A stretch of DNA of 64,000 nt from Enterobacteriaceae bacterium UBA7338. Its GTDB lineage: Bacteria > Pseudomonadota > Gammaproteobacteria > Enterobacterales > Enterobacteriaceae. The stretch's first letter is position 1. Every line of letters starts with the position of its first letter. The position numbers and the translations under genes are program-made. The stretch spans positions 439,990 to 503,989 of the forward strand of contig DKPJ01000017.1 of assembly GCA_002480085.1 (NCBI GenBank), written 5' to 3'. This document shows positions 8,646-16,449 of the stretch, piece by piece. Below the pieces are notes generated by a model. That model was not told the origin of the DNA, ran no database searches, and saw only the letters and a list, made by a program, of their open reading frames with translations.

Positions 8646-8688
8646 AACCCGTAAGCTTTACTATAGTCTTGCTTACGGGTTATTTCAA
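8646..8688 (-). promoter_or_regulatory. Toxin-antitoxin promoter with palindromic operator
   Basis: On the minus strand TTGAAA (8688-8683), a 17-base spacer and TATAGT (8665-8660) form a near-consensus sigma-70 promoter. The -10 box lies inside the spacer of an 11-bp perfect inverted repeat, AACCCGTAAGC at 8646-8656 and GCTTACGGGTT at 8671-8681. This is the arrangement expected for autorepression by the XRE antitoxin. The start site would fall about 30 bases before the toxin ATG. Confidence 0.8.
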
Positions 8689-8713
8689 TCCCCTACTTTT
8701 ACTGCTACATTTT

Positions 8714-9352
8714 TCAGCGCGCGGCCGAAAGTGCGATATAGCGCTGCACCGAGGAGCGCTGCCACTGGAAGGTGGCATAGTCCGCCAGGCGCTCCGGCAC
8801 CTCGTCGCCGTTAAGCACCAGCCGGTTGAGCATCAGCGCCAGATCGGCGTCGGCAATGCACCACTCGCCAAACAGGTTGGGGTTGCCGTGAGCCAGCAGC
8901 GCGTTAGCGATGGTGAACAGTTTTTCGGCGCTCCGCTGCCCCGCCTCGCTGAGTCGGGCCTTCTTCGCCCCGGCGAAGATCACGTCCGTTGAGCGCTCCT
9001 CGCGGATGGGCATCAGATCGCTGCGCAGCCAGGCCTGAATCTGTCGCGCCCGGGCGCGCTTCTGGATATCGTGGGGATAGACGCGCTCCCACTCCGGCGG
9101 CGCAAAGCGCTCTTCAAGATATTCGCTAATCGCTGAGGATTCTGTCATCTCAAAGCCGTCAATCTCCAGCAGCGGCACGCGGCGGCTTAGGCGATAGCCT
9201 TTCCACTCCGGGTGCAGATGCTCCCCGCTATTGAGATCGACGGTCTTTAGCGTGAACGGCAGCCCTTTTTCGTGCAGGGTGACGTACACCGACATGACGT
9301 AAGGAGAGAAAAAGTCCGCATCAGACCACAACGTTATTGCTGGCTCGCCCAT
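8714..9352 (-). CDS. yfcF: YfcF, glutathione S-transferase family protein
   Basis: A 213-aa protein matching E. coli YfcF, a GST-fold enzyme reported with glutathione-transferase/peroxidase activity. I chose the ATG at 9352 (MGEPAITLWSDADFFSPYV): the E. coli start aligns there and a GAGGAT ribosome site precedes it; the open frame runs 26 codons further upstream without similarity. The N-terminal thioredoxin-like half carries RRVPLLEIDGFEMTESSAI, the cis-Pro and glutathione-gamma-Glu segment. The all-helical C-terminal half includes GEWCIADADLALM. It diverges from yfcG. Confidence 0.95.
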   Translation of the reverse strand: MGEPAITLWSDADFFSPYVMSVYVTLHEKGLPFTLKTVDLNSGEHLHPEWKGYRLSRRVPLLEIDGFEMTESSAISEYLEERFAPPEWERVYPHDIQKRARARQIQAWLRSDLMPIREERSTDVIFAGAKKARLSEAGQRSAEKLFTIANALLAHGNPNLFGEWCIADADLALMLNRLVLNGDEVPERLADYATFQWQRSSVQRYIALSAAR

Positions 9353-9485
9353 GGTATCCTCATTGAATTGTCGTATTTCATCTAAAATATAGCGTCCTGT
9401 GCGGGCTGTCACTGCCTGAAAATCCCGCATCCCCCGGCAGCGCCTATACTCCTGTGTGCGACTTTATTCCCAGACAGGAGTTGAG

Positions 9486-10115
9486 ATGATCGATCTCTAT
9501 TACGCCCCTACCCCTAACGGTCACAAGATCACGCTGTTTCTGGAGGAGGCGGAGCTGGATTACCGCCTGATCCGCGTCGATATCAGCAAAGGCGATCAGT
9601 TTCGCCCCGACTTTTTGGAGATCTCGCCGAATAATAAAATTCCGGCCATCGTTGACCATGCACCTGCTGATGGCGGTGCGCCGCTTAGCCTGTTTGAGTC
9701 TGGGGAGATCCTGCTCTATCTGGCAGAGAAGAGCGGCAAGCTGCTCAGCGGCGAGCTGCGTGAGCGGCATCTGACGCTACAGTGGCTCTTCTGGCAGGTG
9801 GGCGGCCTGGGTCCGATGCTGGGCCAAAACCACCACTTCAACTACTTTGCTCCCAAGCCGGTGCCCTATGCCATCGAGCGTTTTCAGGTTGAAACGCAGC
9901 GTCTCTACAGCGTAATGAACAAGCGGCTGGAGCGTGTGCCCTGGCTGGGGGGTGAGCACTACAGCATTGCTGATATCGCTGCCTGGCCGTGGATTAACTC
10001 CCATGAACGCCAGCGGATCAACCTTGCTAACTACCCGGCGGTGAACAACTGGTTCGAGCGTATTCGCACCCGGCCAGCCACCCTGCGTGCAATGCAAAAA
10101 ATTGCGCAGATTTAG
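9486..10115 (+). CDS. yfcG: YfcG, disulfide-bond oxidoreductase of the GST family
   Basis: E. coli YfcG (Nu-class GST) has strong glutathione-dependent disulfide reductase activity using Thr9 and Asn11 rather than a cysteine. Both are here in MIDLYYAPTPNGHKITLFL (T9, N11). The ATG at 9486 follows CAGGAGTTGAG and matches the E. coli start; an upstream ATG at 9456 would add ten unmatched residues. The 209-aa product is slightly shorter than E. coli's 215 because the C-terminal tail ends at MQKIAQI. The SPNNKIPAIVDH and LGGEHYSIADIA motifs are intact. Confidence 0.96.
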   Translation: MIDLYYAPTPNGHKITLFLEEAELDYRLIRVDISKGDQFRPDFLEISPNNKIPAIVDHAPADGGAPLSLFESGEILLYLAEKSGKLLSGELRERHLTLQWLFWQVGGLGPMLGQNHHFNYFAPKPVPYAIERFQVETQRLYSVMNKRLERVPWLGGEHYSIADIAAWPWINSHERQRINLANYPAVNNWFERIRTRPATLRAMQKIAQI

Positions 10116-10189
10116 CCGCTGCGCCCGCGTAGGCGGGCCGTTTAACCTCGTGTATGATAACGCCGTTCAATACATCGAGGGAATTTACC

Positions 10190-10552
10190 ATGTCGCAGCC
10201 AGACGCCATCATACGAATCAAAAATTTGCGCCTGAGAACCTTTATCGGCATCAAAGACGAAGAGATTGCCAATCGCCAGGACATCGTGGTCAACGTGACA
10301 ATCCACTACCCCGCAGACAAAGCGCGGGCCAGCGAAGATATCAACGATGCGCTGAACTACCGGACAATCACCAAAAACATTATTCAGCATATTGAAAACA
10401 ATCGCTTCTTCCTGCTGGAAAAATTAACCCAGGATGTGCTCGATATCGCACGGGAACATCACTGGGTCACATATGCTGAAGTAGAGATCGATAAACTTTA
10501 CGCGCTACGGTATGCCGACTCGGTGTCAATGAGCATGAGCTGGAGACAGTAA
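10190..10552 (+). CDS. folX: Dihydroneopterin triphosphate 2'-epimerase FolX
   Basis: Epimerises dihydroneopterin triphosphate to dihydromonapterin triphosphate in the monapterin branch of pterin metabolism. The 120-aa product begins MSQPDAIIRIKNLRLRTFIG and matches E. coli FolX in full length; it belongs to the FolB-like T-fold family. The ATG at 10190 is the E. coli-equivalent start after an AGGGAATTTACC spacer. It is followed 19 bases later by yfcH, suggesting cotranscription. Confidence 0.97.
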   Translation: MSQPDAIIRIKNLRLRTFIGIKDEEIANRQDIVVNVTIHYPADKARASEDINDALNYRTITKNIIQHIENNRFFLLEKLTQDVLDIAREHHWVTYAEVEIDKLYALRYADSVSMSMSWRQ

Positions 10553-10571
10553 GCGCAGCCCTGGAGGTTGC

Positions 10572-11465
10572 ATGAGGATTTTGATTACCGGCGGTACCGG
10601 CCTGATTGGCAGCCATCTTGTCCCCCGCCTGCTGGAGCTGGGGCATTCGGTAACGGCGATCACCCGCAATCCAGAGCGGGCACGCCGGAGGCTGGGCGAT
10701 CGCGTCACCTTCAGCAAAGGGCTTGACGATCGCCGCGATCTCAACGGCATCGACGCGGTCATTAATCTGGCGGGCGAGCCAATTGCCGACAAGCGCTGGA
10801 GCGAGGCGCAAAAAGCGCGCCTGTGCAACAGCCGCTGGCAGATCACCCAGAAGCTGGTGGATCTGATTAAAGCCAGCGATACGCCGCCCTCGGTGCTCAT
10901 CTCCGGGTCGGCGACGGGCTACTACGGCGATCTCGGCGAGGTGGTGGTCACCGAAGAGGAGCCGCCGCACAACGAGTTTACCCACAAGCTCTGCGCCCGC
11001 TGGGAGCAGATCGCCTGCGGCGCGCTGAGCAATCGCACCCGCGTCTGCCTGCTGCGTACCGGCGTAGTTTTCGCCCCGAAAGGCGGCGTGCTGGCGAAGA
11101 TGCTGCCGGTGTTCCGCCTCGGCCTCGGTGGACCGATCGGTAGCGGACGGCAGTATCTGGCCTGGATCCATATCGACGATATGGTTAACGGCATTATCTG
11201 GCTGCTGGATAACGACCTGCGTGGGCCGTTTAATATGGTCTCCCCCTATCCGGTACACAACGAGCGCTTCGCTCACGCTCTCGGTCATGCTGTGCACCGT
11301 CCGGCCTTTATGCGCGCGCCGGCCAGCGTCGTGCGGCTGCTGATGGGTGAATCGTCGGTGCTGGTGCTCGGCGGCCAGCGCGCCCTGCCCAAGCGCCTGG
11401 AGGCCTCCGGGTTTGGTTTTCGCTGGTACGATCTGGATGAAGCCCTGGCAGATGTATTAAGCTGA
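10572..11465 (+). CDS. yfcH: YfcH, NAD(P)-binding SDR-like epimerase family protein
   Basis: A 297-aa protein, same length as E. coli YfcH, of the extended SDR/SulA-related epimerase group (with a C-terminal DUF1731 domain). The Rossmann motif GGTGLIG lies at residues 7-13; VLISGSATGYYGDLGE holds the segment where SDRs carry the Ser/Tyr active-site residues; WIHIDDMVNGI follows. The reaction is unknown. The end PKRLEASGFGFRWYDLDEAL is typical of the family. It lies directly downstream of folX. Confidence 0.95.
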   Translation: MRILITGGTGLIGSHLVPRLLELGHSVTAITRNPERARRRLGDRVTFSKGLDDRRDLNGIDAVINLAGEPIADKRWSEAQKARLCNSRWQITQKLVDLIKASDTPPSVLISGSATGYYGDLGEVVVTEEEPPHNEFTHKLCARWEQIACGALSNRTRVCLLRTGVVFAPKGGVLAKMLPVFRLGLGGPIGSGRQYLAWIHIDDMVNGIIWLLDNDLRGPFNMVSPYPVHNERFAHALGHAVHRPAFMRAPASVVRLLMGESSVLVLGGQRALPKRLEASGFGFRWYDLDEALADVLS

Positions 11466-11541
11466 ATCGTTAAAATAAATAGCATCATTTTATCATTCTG
11501 GTGCTAATGTAAATGACCCATTCACAAGAATGATGATTTAA

Positions 11542-12069
11542 ATGCCTACGCTGACGACTTCACGCCTGACCCTCTCTCCTTTTCAGGAGTCGGACTGGCC
11601 CTTTTTTCTGCGCCTGCGCCGCGATCCGGCGATTATGCGCTTTATGGCGGATATTGCCTCGCAGGAGGATATTCGTCGGGTATTTGATGCGCGTTTAATT
11701 GATGCCGGGGCTTTTGTTATTCGCCAGCAGGGAATAGCGACGCCGGTCGGCGATATTGGTCTGAGCAGGTCGGCGGAGGATCCTCAGGAGGCGGATGTCG
11801 GCTACAGCATTGCCACCTACGCCCAGGGCCAGGGCTACGCCAGCGAAGCGCTGCGCGCCATCTGCCAGCACGCCTTTGACGACGCGGGCATCACGGCGCT
11901 GAACGCATGGGTGCTGGCGGGCAATATCGGTTCACAGCGCGTGCTGGAGAAGCTGGGGTTTAGCCGGATTGAGATCCTGCAGAAGGTCTATCGCCTGAAC
12001 GGCGTGTTTCATGATGACTGGGTCTATCGCCTGACCGCCAGGGCGTTCAGTTCAGCCCTCCCCGGTTAA
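11542..12069 (+). CDS. GNAT-family N-acetyltransferase (RimJ/RimL-like)
   Basis: A 175-aa protein of the Acetyltransf_3 type. It starts LTTSRLTLSPFQESDWPFF, carries the acetyl-CoA pyrophosphate loop Q95-G-Q-G-Y-A100, then ITALNAWVLAGNIGSQRVLEKLGF, the usual beta5/alpha5 signature with the N-x-x-S-x-x-V-x-E-K-x-G-F pattern. The acceptor could be a protein N-terminus, a small amine or an antibiotic; nothing here decides it. It is not part of the K-12 gene order between yfcH and hisP, so it is an accessory gene, although its GC-rich composition matches the neighbours. It converges on hisP. Confidence 0.85.
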   Translation: MPTLTTSRLTLSPFQESDWPFFLRLRRDPAIMRFMADIASQEDIRRVFDARLIDAGAFVIRQQGIATPVGDIGLSRSAEDPQEADVGYSIATYAQGQGYASEALRAICQHAFDDAGITALNAWVLAGNIGSQRVLEKLGFSRIEILQKVYRLNGVFHDDWVYRLTARAFSSALPG

Positions 12070-12078
12070 GGAGAGGGC
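12055..12078. terminator. Hairpin between convergent GNAT gene and hisP
   Basis: CCCTCCCC (12056-12063) pairs with GGAGAGGG (12070-12077) apart from one mismatch, around GGTTAA and overlapping the GNAT stop codon. There is no strong U-run on either strand, so it is a weak or processing-type 3' end. The CCCTCTCC/GGAGAGGG core resembles the hairpin in the hisJ-hisQ gap. Confidence 0.4.
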
Positions 12079-12085
12079 CGGAAGG

Positions 12086-12859
12086 CTACTTCAGCGAACC
12101 TTTAAGGAACTGCTGCAGGCGCGGGCTTTGCGGATTGTCAAACAGTGCCTCTGGCCTGCCCTCCTCCTCAATTTTCCCCTGGTGCAGGAAGATGACGTGG
12201 GAGGAGACGTGGCGAGCAAAGCCCATCTCATGGGTCACCACCACCATGGTTTTCCCCTCCTCCGCCAGCTGCTGCATGATGCGCAGCACCTCGCCCACCA
12301 GCTCCGGATCCAGCGCCGAGGTTGGCTCGTCAAACAGCAGGACCTCAGGCTCCATCGCCAGCGCACGGGCAATAGAGACGCGCTGCTGCTGGCCACCGGA
12401 GAGGTGCACCGGGTATTTGGCCTGGGCGCGCTCGTCGATGCCCACCTTCGCCAGATACTTCACCGCCCGCTCACGGGCCTCCTGCTTGCTTAGCCCCAGC
12501 ACCTGAATCGGCGCTTCCATCACGTTCTCCAGCACCGTCATGTGGCTCCAGAGGTTAAAGTGCTGGAATACCATGGTCAGACGGGTACGCAGCAGGCGCA
12601 GCTGATGTTTGTCAGCCACCTTCAGCTGGCCGTCTTTATCCCGCACCAGGGTGATATTCTGCCCGCTAACCACAATCGTGCCTTCGCTTGGCTTCTCGAG
12701 AAAGTTAATGCAGCGCAGGAAGGTACTTTTGCCGGATCCCGACGAGCCGATAATGGTGATCACATCGCCCGCGTTAGCCTGCAGCGATACCCCTTTCAGC
12801 ACCTCGTGTTCGCCGTAGCGCTTGTGCAGATCTGTAACGTTTAATTTATTCTCGGACAT
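12086..12859 (-). CDS. hisP: Histidine/LAO ABC transporter ATP-binding protein HisP
   Basis: ATPase of the histidine and lysine-arginine-ornithine importer, two copies per HisQMP2 complex at the inner membrane. The 257-aa product has Walker A GSSGSGKST at residues 38-46, the signature LSGGQQQRVSIARAL, Walker B VLLFDEPTSALDPE and the H-loop VTHEMGFARH. It is the last gene of argT-hisJQMP, 7 bases after hisM. Confidence 0.98.
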   Translation of the reverse strand: MSENKLNVTDLHKRYGEHEVLKGVSLQANAGDVITIIGSSGSGKSTFLRCINFLEKPSEGTIVVSGQNITLVRDKDGQLKVADKHQLRLLRTRLTMVFQHFNLWSHMTVLENVMEAPIQVLGLSKQEARERAVKYLAKVGIDERAQAKYPVHLSGGQQQRVSIARALAMEPEVLLFDEPTSALDPELVGEVLRIMQQLAEEGKTMVVVTHEMGFARHVSSHVIFLHQGKIEEEGRPEALFDNPQSPRLQQFLKGSLK

Positions 12860-12866
12860 CGTATTC

Positions 12867-13583
12867 TCAGTGCGTCGAAGAGGGTTTCACATGCTTCAGC
12901 CAGCGTTTTTCCGCTTTGCGGAACAGGCTGATCAGAACATAGGAGATAATCAGGTACAGCACGGCGGCGATACCAAACGCGGTAAAGGGCTGGTAGGTGG
13001 CCGAGTTAATATCACGGGCAATTTTCAGCAGATCCGGGACGGTGGCGGTAAAAGCCAGCGCCGTGGAGTGCAGCATCAGGATCACCTCATTGCTGTAGGC
13101 AGGTAGCGCGATGCGCAGCGCCGACGGCAGAATAATGCAGCGGTACATCTTCACCGATGAGAAGCCGTAGGCCCGCGCCGCCTCAATCTCGCCGTGCGGC
13201 ACCGAGCGGATCGCCCCGGCAAAAATCTCAGTGGTGTAGGCGCAGGTATTAAGGGTTAACGCCAGCACCGTACAGTTCAGGCCGCTGCGGAAAAAGGCGT
13301 TCAGCAGCTCCGTGCCCTTCACAATTTCCAGCGTGTACATCCCGGAGTAGAAGACCAGCAGCTGGACATAGAGCGGCGTACCACGGAAAACGTAGGTAAA
13401 CAGCCAGATAGGAAAGCGGATAAATTTGTTGCTGGAGACGCGCCCGATGGCGAGAAACAGCGCAAGGATGCCGCCCATCACCACCGACGCGATCAGCAGC
13501 CAGAGGGTAATCGCCACGCCGGTAAAGCGATAGCCGTCGGTCCACAGCAGGGAGCGCCAGTACTCCTGAATAATCTCGATCAC
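12867..13583 (-). CDS. hisM: Histidine/LAO ABC transporter permease HisM
   Basis: One of the two membrane subunits of the importer. 238 aa, about five membrane helices. The cytoplasmic EAA loop, which docks onto HisP, is visible as EIEAARAYGFSSVKMYRCI. The ATG overlaps the hisQ stop by 4 bases, indicating translational coupling and matched HisQ:HisM amounts. Confidence 0.98.
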   Translation of the reverse strand: MIEIIQEYWRSLLWTDGYRFTGVAITLWLLIASVVMGGILALFLAIGRVSSNKFIRFPIWLFTYVFRGTPLYVQLLVFYSGMYTLEIVKGTELLNAFFRSGLNCTVLALTLNTCAYTTEIFAGAIRSVPHGEIEAARAYGFSSVKMYRCIILPSALRIALPAYSNEVILMLHSTALAFTATVPDLLKIARDINSATYQPFTAFGIAAVLYLIISYVLISLFRKAEKRWLKHVKPSSTH

Positions 13584-14266
13584 AGGTCAGCCCTCTTTAC
13601 GCCCACGGAGTAACGGCGCTCGAGCAGAAGCAGCACACCATTAGAGACGGTGGTAAACACCAGGTAGATAAGCCCGCAAACCACAGCGAAGTAGAACGGC
13701 TCCCAGGTGCTTTTCCCGGCGAGCTGGGTGGCTTTCACCACGTCCTCGAGGCCCAGCAGCGACACCAGCGCGGTAGCCTTGAGGATCACCTGCCAGTTGT
13801 TGCCAATTCCCGGCAGGGCGTAGCGCATCATGGCCGGAAAGAGAATGCGGCGAAAGGTTTGCCCGCCGGTAAAGCCAAAGGCGGTGGCTGCCTCGATGTG
13901 TCCTTTCGGCACGGCCATAAACGCCCCGCGAAAGGTTTCAGTAAAGTAGGCCCCGTAGATAAAGCCGAGGGTGATGATACCGGCGATCATCGGATCGATA
14001 TCAATCTGCGCCATGCCGACGGCGTCGGTAATACCGTTGAGCGCCATTTGCAGCCCGTAGAAGATGAGCAGCATCAGCACCAGATCGGGCACGCCACGGA
14101 TAAGCGTGGTGTAGCCTTCAAAAATAGCGGCCAGCAGGCGGTTGTGCGAGAGCTTCGCCCCCGCCCCGGCGAGGCCTATCAGCACGGCCAGCACGACCGA
14201 GCTGAGCGCCAGCTCCAGCGTGACGACAGCGCCCTGGAATATAACTTGAGAAAACCCGTACAGCAT
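13580..14266 (-). CDS. hisQ: Histidine/LAO ABC transporter permease HisQ
   Basis: Partner of HisM in the membrane channel. 228 aa, beginning MLYGFSQVIFQGAVVTLELALSS, with several hydrophobic helices and the EAA loop HIEAATAFGFTGGQTFRRI. It lies 85 bases after hisJ; that gap holds a strong hairpin that likely lets the binding protein be made in excess over the membrane subunits. Confidence 0.98.
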   Translation of the reverse strand: MLYGFSQVIFQGAVVTLELALSSVVLAVLIGLAGAGAKLSHNRLLAAIFEGYTTLIRGVPDLVLMLLIFYGLQMALNGITDAVGMAQIDIDPMIAGIITLGFIYGAYFTETFRGAFMAVPKGHIEAATAFGFTGGQTFRRILFPAMMRYALPGIGNNWQVILKATALVSLLGLEDVVKATQLAGKSTWEPFYFAVVCGLIYLVFTTVSNGVLLLLERRYSVGVKRADL

Positions 14267-14306
14267 GCAGCCTGCCCCGTGGTGTGTAGTGTCTGCCGTG
14301 TCTTTT

Positions 14307-14327
14307 CCCCTCCCGCTATGGGAGGGG
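14307..14327 (-). repeat. Intercistronic stem-loop between hisJ and hisQ
   Basis: A perfect 8-bp stem, CCCCTCCC (14307-14314) with GGGAGGGG (14320-14327), loop GCTAT. In the minus-strand mRNA it lies just after the hisJ stop and lacks a U-run behind it. In Salmonella the same gap holds REP sequences that stabilise hisJ mRNA; this hairpin probably has the same role, though its sequence is not the canonical REP. Confidence 0.55.
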
Positions 14328-14351
14328 CCGCACGTTTGTCACAGGTGGGGA

Positions 14352-15134
14352 TTAGCCACCGTAAACATCAAAATCGAAATACTTTTTCGCCAGCTTTTCG
14401 TAGGTGCCATCGGCACGCATATCGGCAAAGGCTTTGTTCAGCGCTTCGCGCAGCTCGTTATCCTCTTTGCGGATGCCCATGCCGGTACCGACGCCAAACA
14501 GCTTCTCATCTTTGATGGACGGGCCACCAAATTTGTACTCTTTGCCCGCTGGGGTTTTCAGGAAACCTTCGCTGGCGGCCACCTCGTCCTGGAACGCGGC
14601 GTCGATGCGGCCCGCAGTCAGGTCGGCATAGATGGAGTCCTGGCCCTGGTAGGAGACGATCTCAACGCCTTTAGCCGCCCAGTGCGCGTTGCCGTAGGTC
14701 TCCTGGGTCGTGCCCTGCAGAACGCCAACGCGTTTGCCTTTCAGGGTCGCCAGGTCCGGCTGGATGTTAGAGGCTTTCGCTACCACCAGACGTGAATCTG
14801 CCGCATAGAGCTTGTCAGTAAAGGCGATCTCCTGCTGGCGCTTCTCGGTGATCGAGAGCGACGACATGATGGCATCAATTTTCTTCGCTTTCAGCGACGG
14901 GATCAGCGCGTCCAGCGGGTTCTCAATGAAGGTACACTGCGTATTAATGCGTTTACACAGCTCTTTAGCCAGATCGATATCAAAACCGATTAATTCACCC
15001 TGCGCATTCTTCGATTCGAACGGTGCATAGGTGGGATCGGTGCCAATGCGCAGTTTTTGCGGAATGGCAGCAAAGGCGCTGGACGCGCTGGAAAGAGCAA
15101 GCACCAGAGAAAGCGATAATACCAACTTATTCAT
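14352..15134 (-). CDS. hisJ: Periplasmic histidine-binding protein HisJ
   Basis: Delivers L-histidine to HisQMP. The start at 15134 (MNKLVLSLSLVLALSS) follows GAGGATGTTT and gives a 260-aa precursor with a 22-residue signal peptide ending SSAFA before AIPQKLRIGTDPTYAPFES. In-frame ATGs at 15140 and 15146 are less likely. The solute-binding family 3 signature GFDIDLAKELCKRI and the Cys pair around residue 60 (C-K-R-I-N-T-Q-C) match E. coli HisJ. It is a paralogue of the adjacent argT. Confidence 0.98.
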   Translation of the reverse strand: MNKLVLSLSLVLALSSASSAFAAIPQKLRIGTDPTYAPFESKNAQGELIGFDIDLAKELCKRINTQCTFIENPLDALIPSLKAKKIDAIMSSLSITEKRQQEIAFTDKLYAADSRLVVAKASNIQPDLATLKGKRVGVLQGTTQETYGNAHWAAKGVEIVSYQGQDSIYADLTAGRIDAAFQDEVAASEGFLKTPAGKEYKFGGPSIKDEKLFGVGTGMGIRKEDNELREALNKAFADMRADGTYEKLAKKYFDFDVYGG

Positions 15135-15208
15135 AAACATCCTCAACTGACGGTCTTTTAACGGGATTTTGCACAGAATACGGTACGGCTATCGTGCCAC
15201 TATTCGGC

Positions 15209-15238
15209 CCGGCAAGGCAAAATATTCTGCCCTGCCGG
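15209..15238 (-). repeat. Hairpin in the argT-hisJ spacer
   Basis: CCGGCAAGGCA (15209-15219) and TGCCCTGCCGG (15228-15238) form an 11-bp stem that pairs fully in the minus-strand RNA (one G-U). No U-run follows in that direction. It may stabilise the argT 3' end or shape the hisJ leader. The CCGGC arms recall REP elements, but the full consensus is absent. Confidence 0.45.
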
Positions 15239-15352
15239 ACGATTTTTTTGCAGCGCCACTGCTTAACTATGCTGATTTATGTCCCGTTACCTGACAAAAG
15301 CGCGTTCTCCGCACCGCCGTAAGGCATCAACCGCATCAATGCACCACGCTGA

Positions 15353-15369
15353 CTCACCATTGTGGTGCA
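15353..15369. promoter_or_regulatory. Possible NtrC-type palindrome just downstream of argT
   Basis: CTCACCATTGTGGTGCA is a 17-base near-palindrome close to the NtrC consensus TGCACCA-N3-TGGTGCA (left half 5 of 7, right half 7 of 7). TGCACCACGC also occurs at 15340-15349 and again at 15366-15375. It lies 14 bases after the argT stop and upstream of hisJ. NtrC control of this locus is known in enterics; use of this particular site is inference. Confidence 0.4.
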
Positions 15370-15382
15370 CCACGCCTGCCTG

Positions 15383-16165
15383 TTAATCGCCGTAGACGTT
15401 AAAGTCGAAGTACTTCTTCGCCATCTTGTCGTAGGTACCGTCCTTACGGATCTCGCCTAAGGCTTTGTCGAATGCGGCCTTCAGCTCGGTATCGTCTTTA
15501 CGCAGGCCAACGCCCGTTCCGTCGCCGAAGAAGTTTTTATCTTTTACCGACGGACCGGCAAAGGCGAACTCTTTCCCGGCGGGCTGTTTAAGGAAGCCTT
15601 CGCTGGCGGCAACCTCATCCTGCAGGGCGGCGTCCAGACGACCCGCGGCGAGATCGGAGTAGATCAGATCCTGATTCTGATAGGCAACCACGTCGATGCC
15701 CTTGCTGCGCCAGTTGGCGTTGCCAAAGGCCTCCTGGGTTGAACCCTGCAGCACGCCAACGTGTTTGCCCTTCAGCGACTCAATGGTCGGCTGGATCGGC
15801 GAGCCTTTGGCGGCGATCAGGCGTGAATCCGCCGCGTAGAGCTTGTCAGAGAAGGCGATCTCCTGCTGGCGCTTTTCAGTAATGGAGAGAGAAGAGATGA
15901 TGGCATCAATTTTCTTAGCTTTCAGGGAGGGGATCAGCGCGTCAAAGTCGCTGCCCACCCAGGTGCACTTAACCTGGATCCGTTTGCACATCTCGTTACC
16001 GAGGTCGATATCAAAGCCGACAAACTCACCCTTCGCGTCTTTAGACGAGAATGGCGCATAGGTCGCATCCGTACCAATGCGCACGGTCTGGGGAAGCGCA
16101 GCGTAAACGCTGGCGGCGCTGGAGAGACCCAGCAGTAAAGAGAGAGCTACAGCCGTCTTCTTCAT
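15383..16165 (-). CDS. argT: Periplasmic lysine/arginine/ornithine-binding protein ArgT
   Basis: LAO-binding protein that uses the HisQMP membrane complex. 260 aa with a 22-residue signal peptide (MKKTAVALSLLLGLSSAASV then YA) before ALPQTVRIGTDATYAPFSS. It is a close paralogue of HisJ: shared GFDIDLGNEMCKRI, SSLSITEKRQQEIAFSDKLY and KKYFDFNVYG. It is the promoter-proximal gene of argT-hisJQMP and has a sigma-54-type promoter about 80-95 bases upstream. Confidence 0.98.
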   Translation of the reverse strand: MKKTAVALSLLLGLSSAASVYAALPQTVRIGTDATYAPFSSKDAKGEFVGFDIDLGNEMCKRIQVKCTWVGSDFDALIPSLKAKKIDAIISSLSITEKRQQEIAFSDKLYAADSRLIAAKGSPIQPTIESLKGKHVGVLQGSTQEAFGNANWRSKGIDVVAYQNQDLIYSDLAAGRLDAALQDEVAASEGFLKQPAGKEFAFAGPSVKDKNFFGDGTGVGLRKDDTELKAAFDKALGEIRKDGTYDKMAKKYFDFNVYGD

Positions 16166-16243
16166 ACATTACCCTCGAGTTTCTGATTTTATTATCTATT
16201 GCGTGTTGTTGTATTACTTATGCGTTGTGTTGCCCGCTGATGC

Positions 16244-16260
16244 TTGCACGTCTTATGCCA
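16244..16260 (-). promoter_or_regulatory. Sigma-54 promoter of argT
   Basis: On the minus strand TGGCATAAGACGTGCAA gives the -24 element (TGGCA at 16260-16256) and -12 element (TGCA at 16248-16245) with the spacing of the TGGCAC-N5-TTGCA consensus. It is almost the same as the E. coli argT sigma-54 promoter as I remember it. Expression is therefore expected under nitrogen limitation through NtrC. Confidence 0.75.
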
Positions 16261-16449
16261 CTTTCTTACGGCGAATCATAATCGCTGTAAGAAATGTTAA
16301 TAAAACGTTGCAGCATTACCGTTAGGGTGAAAGATAGCAGGTCTGCTAAATGAACCGCAGCGTTACAAACTGAAAACAGCGGTTAAATGTCGAGGATATG
16401 ATCGCGCTTGCAGATTTGCCCTGAAACAGGGCAATCCAGGGGAGGTGCA

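Noticed and set aside
15209..15238. REP element in the argT-hisJ gap
   Set aside because: The arms are GC-rich and REP-like, but head and loop do not follow the REP pattern seen at 33399-33480, so it is listed only as a hairpin.
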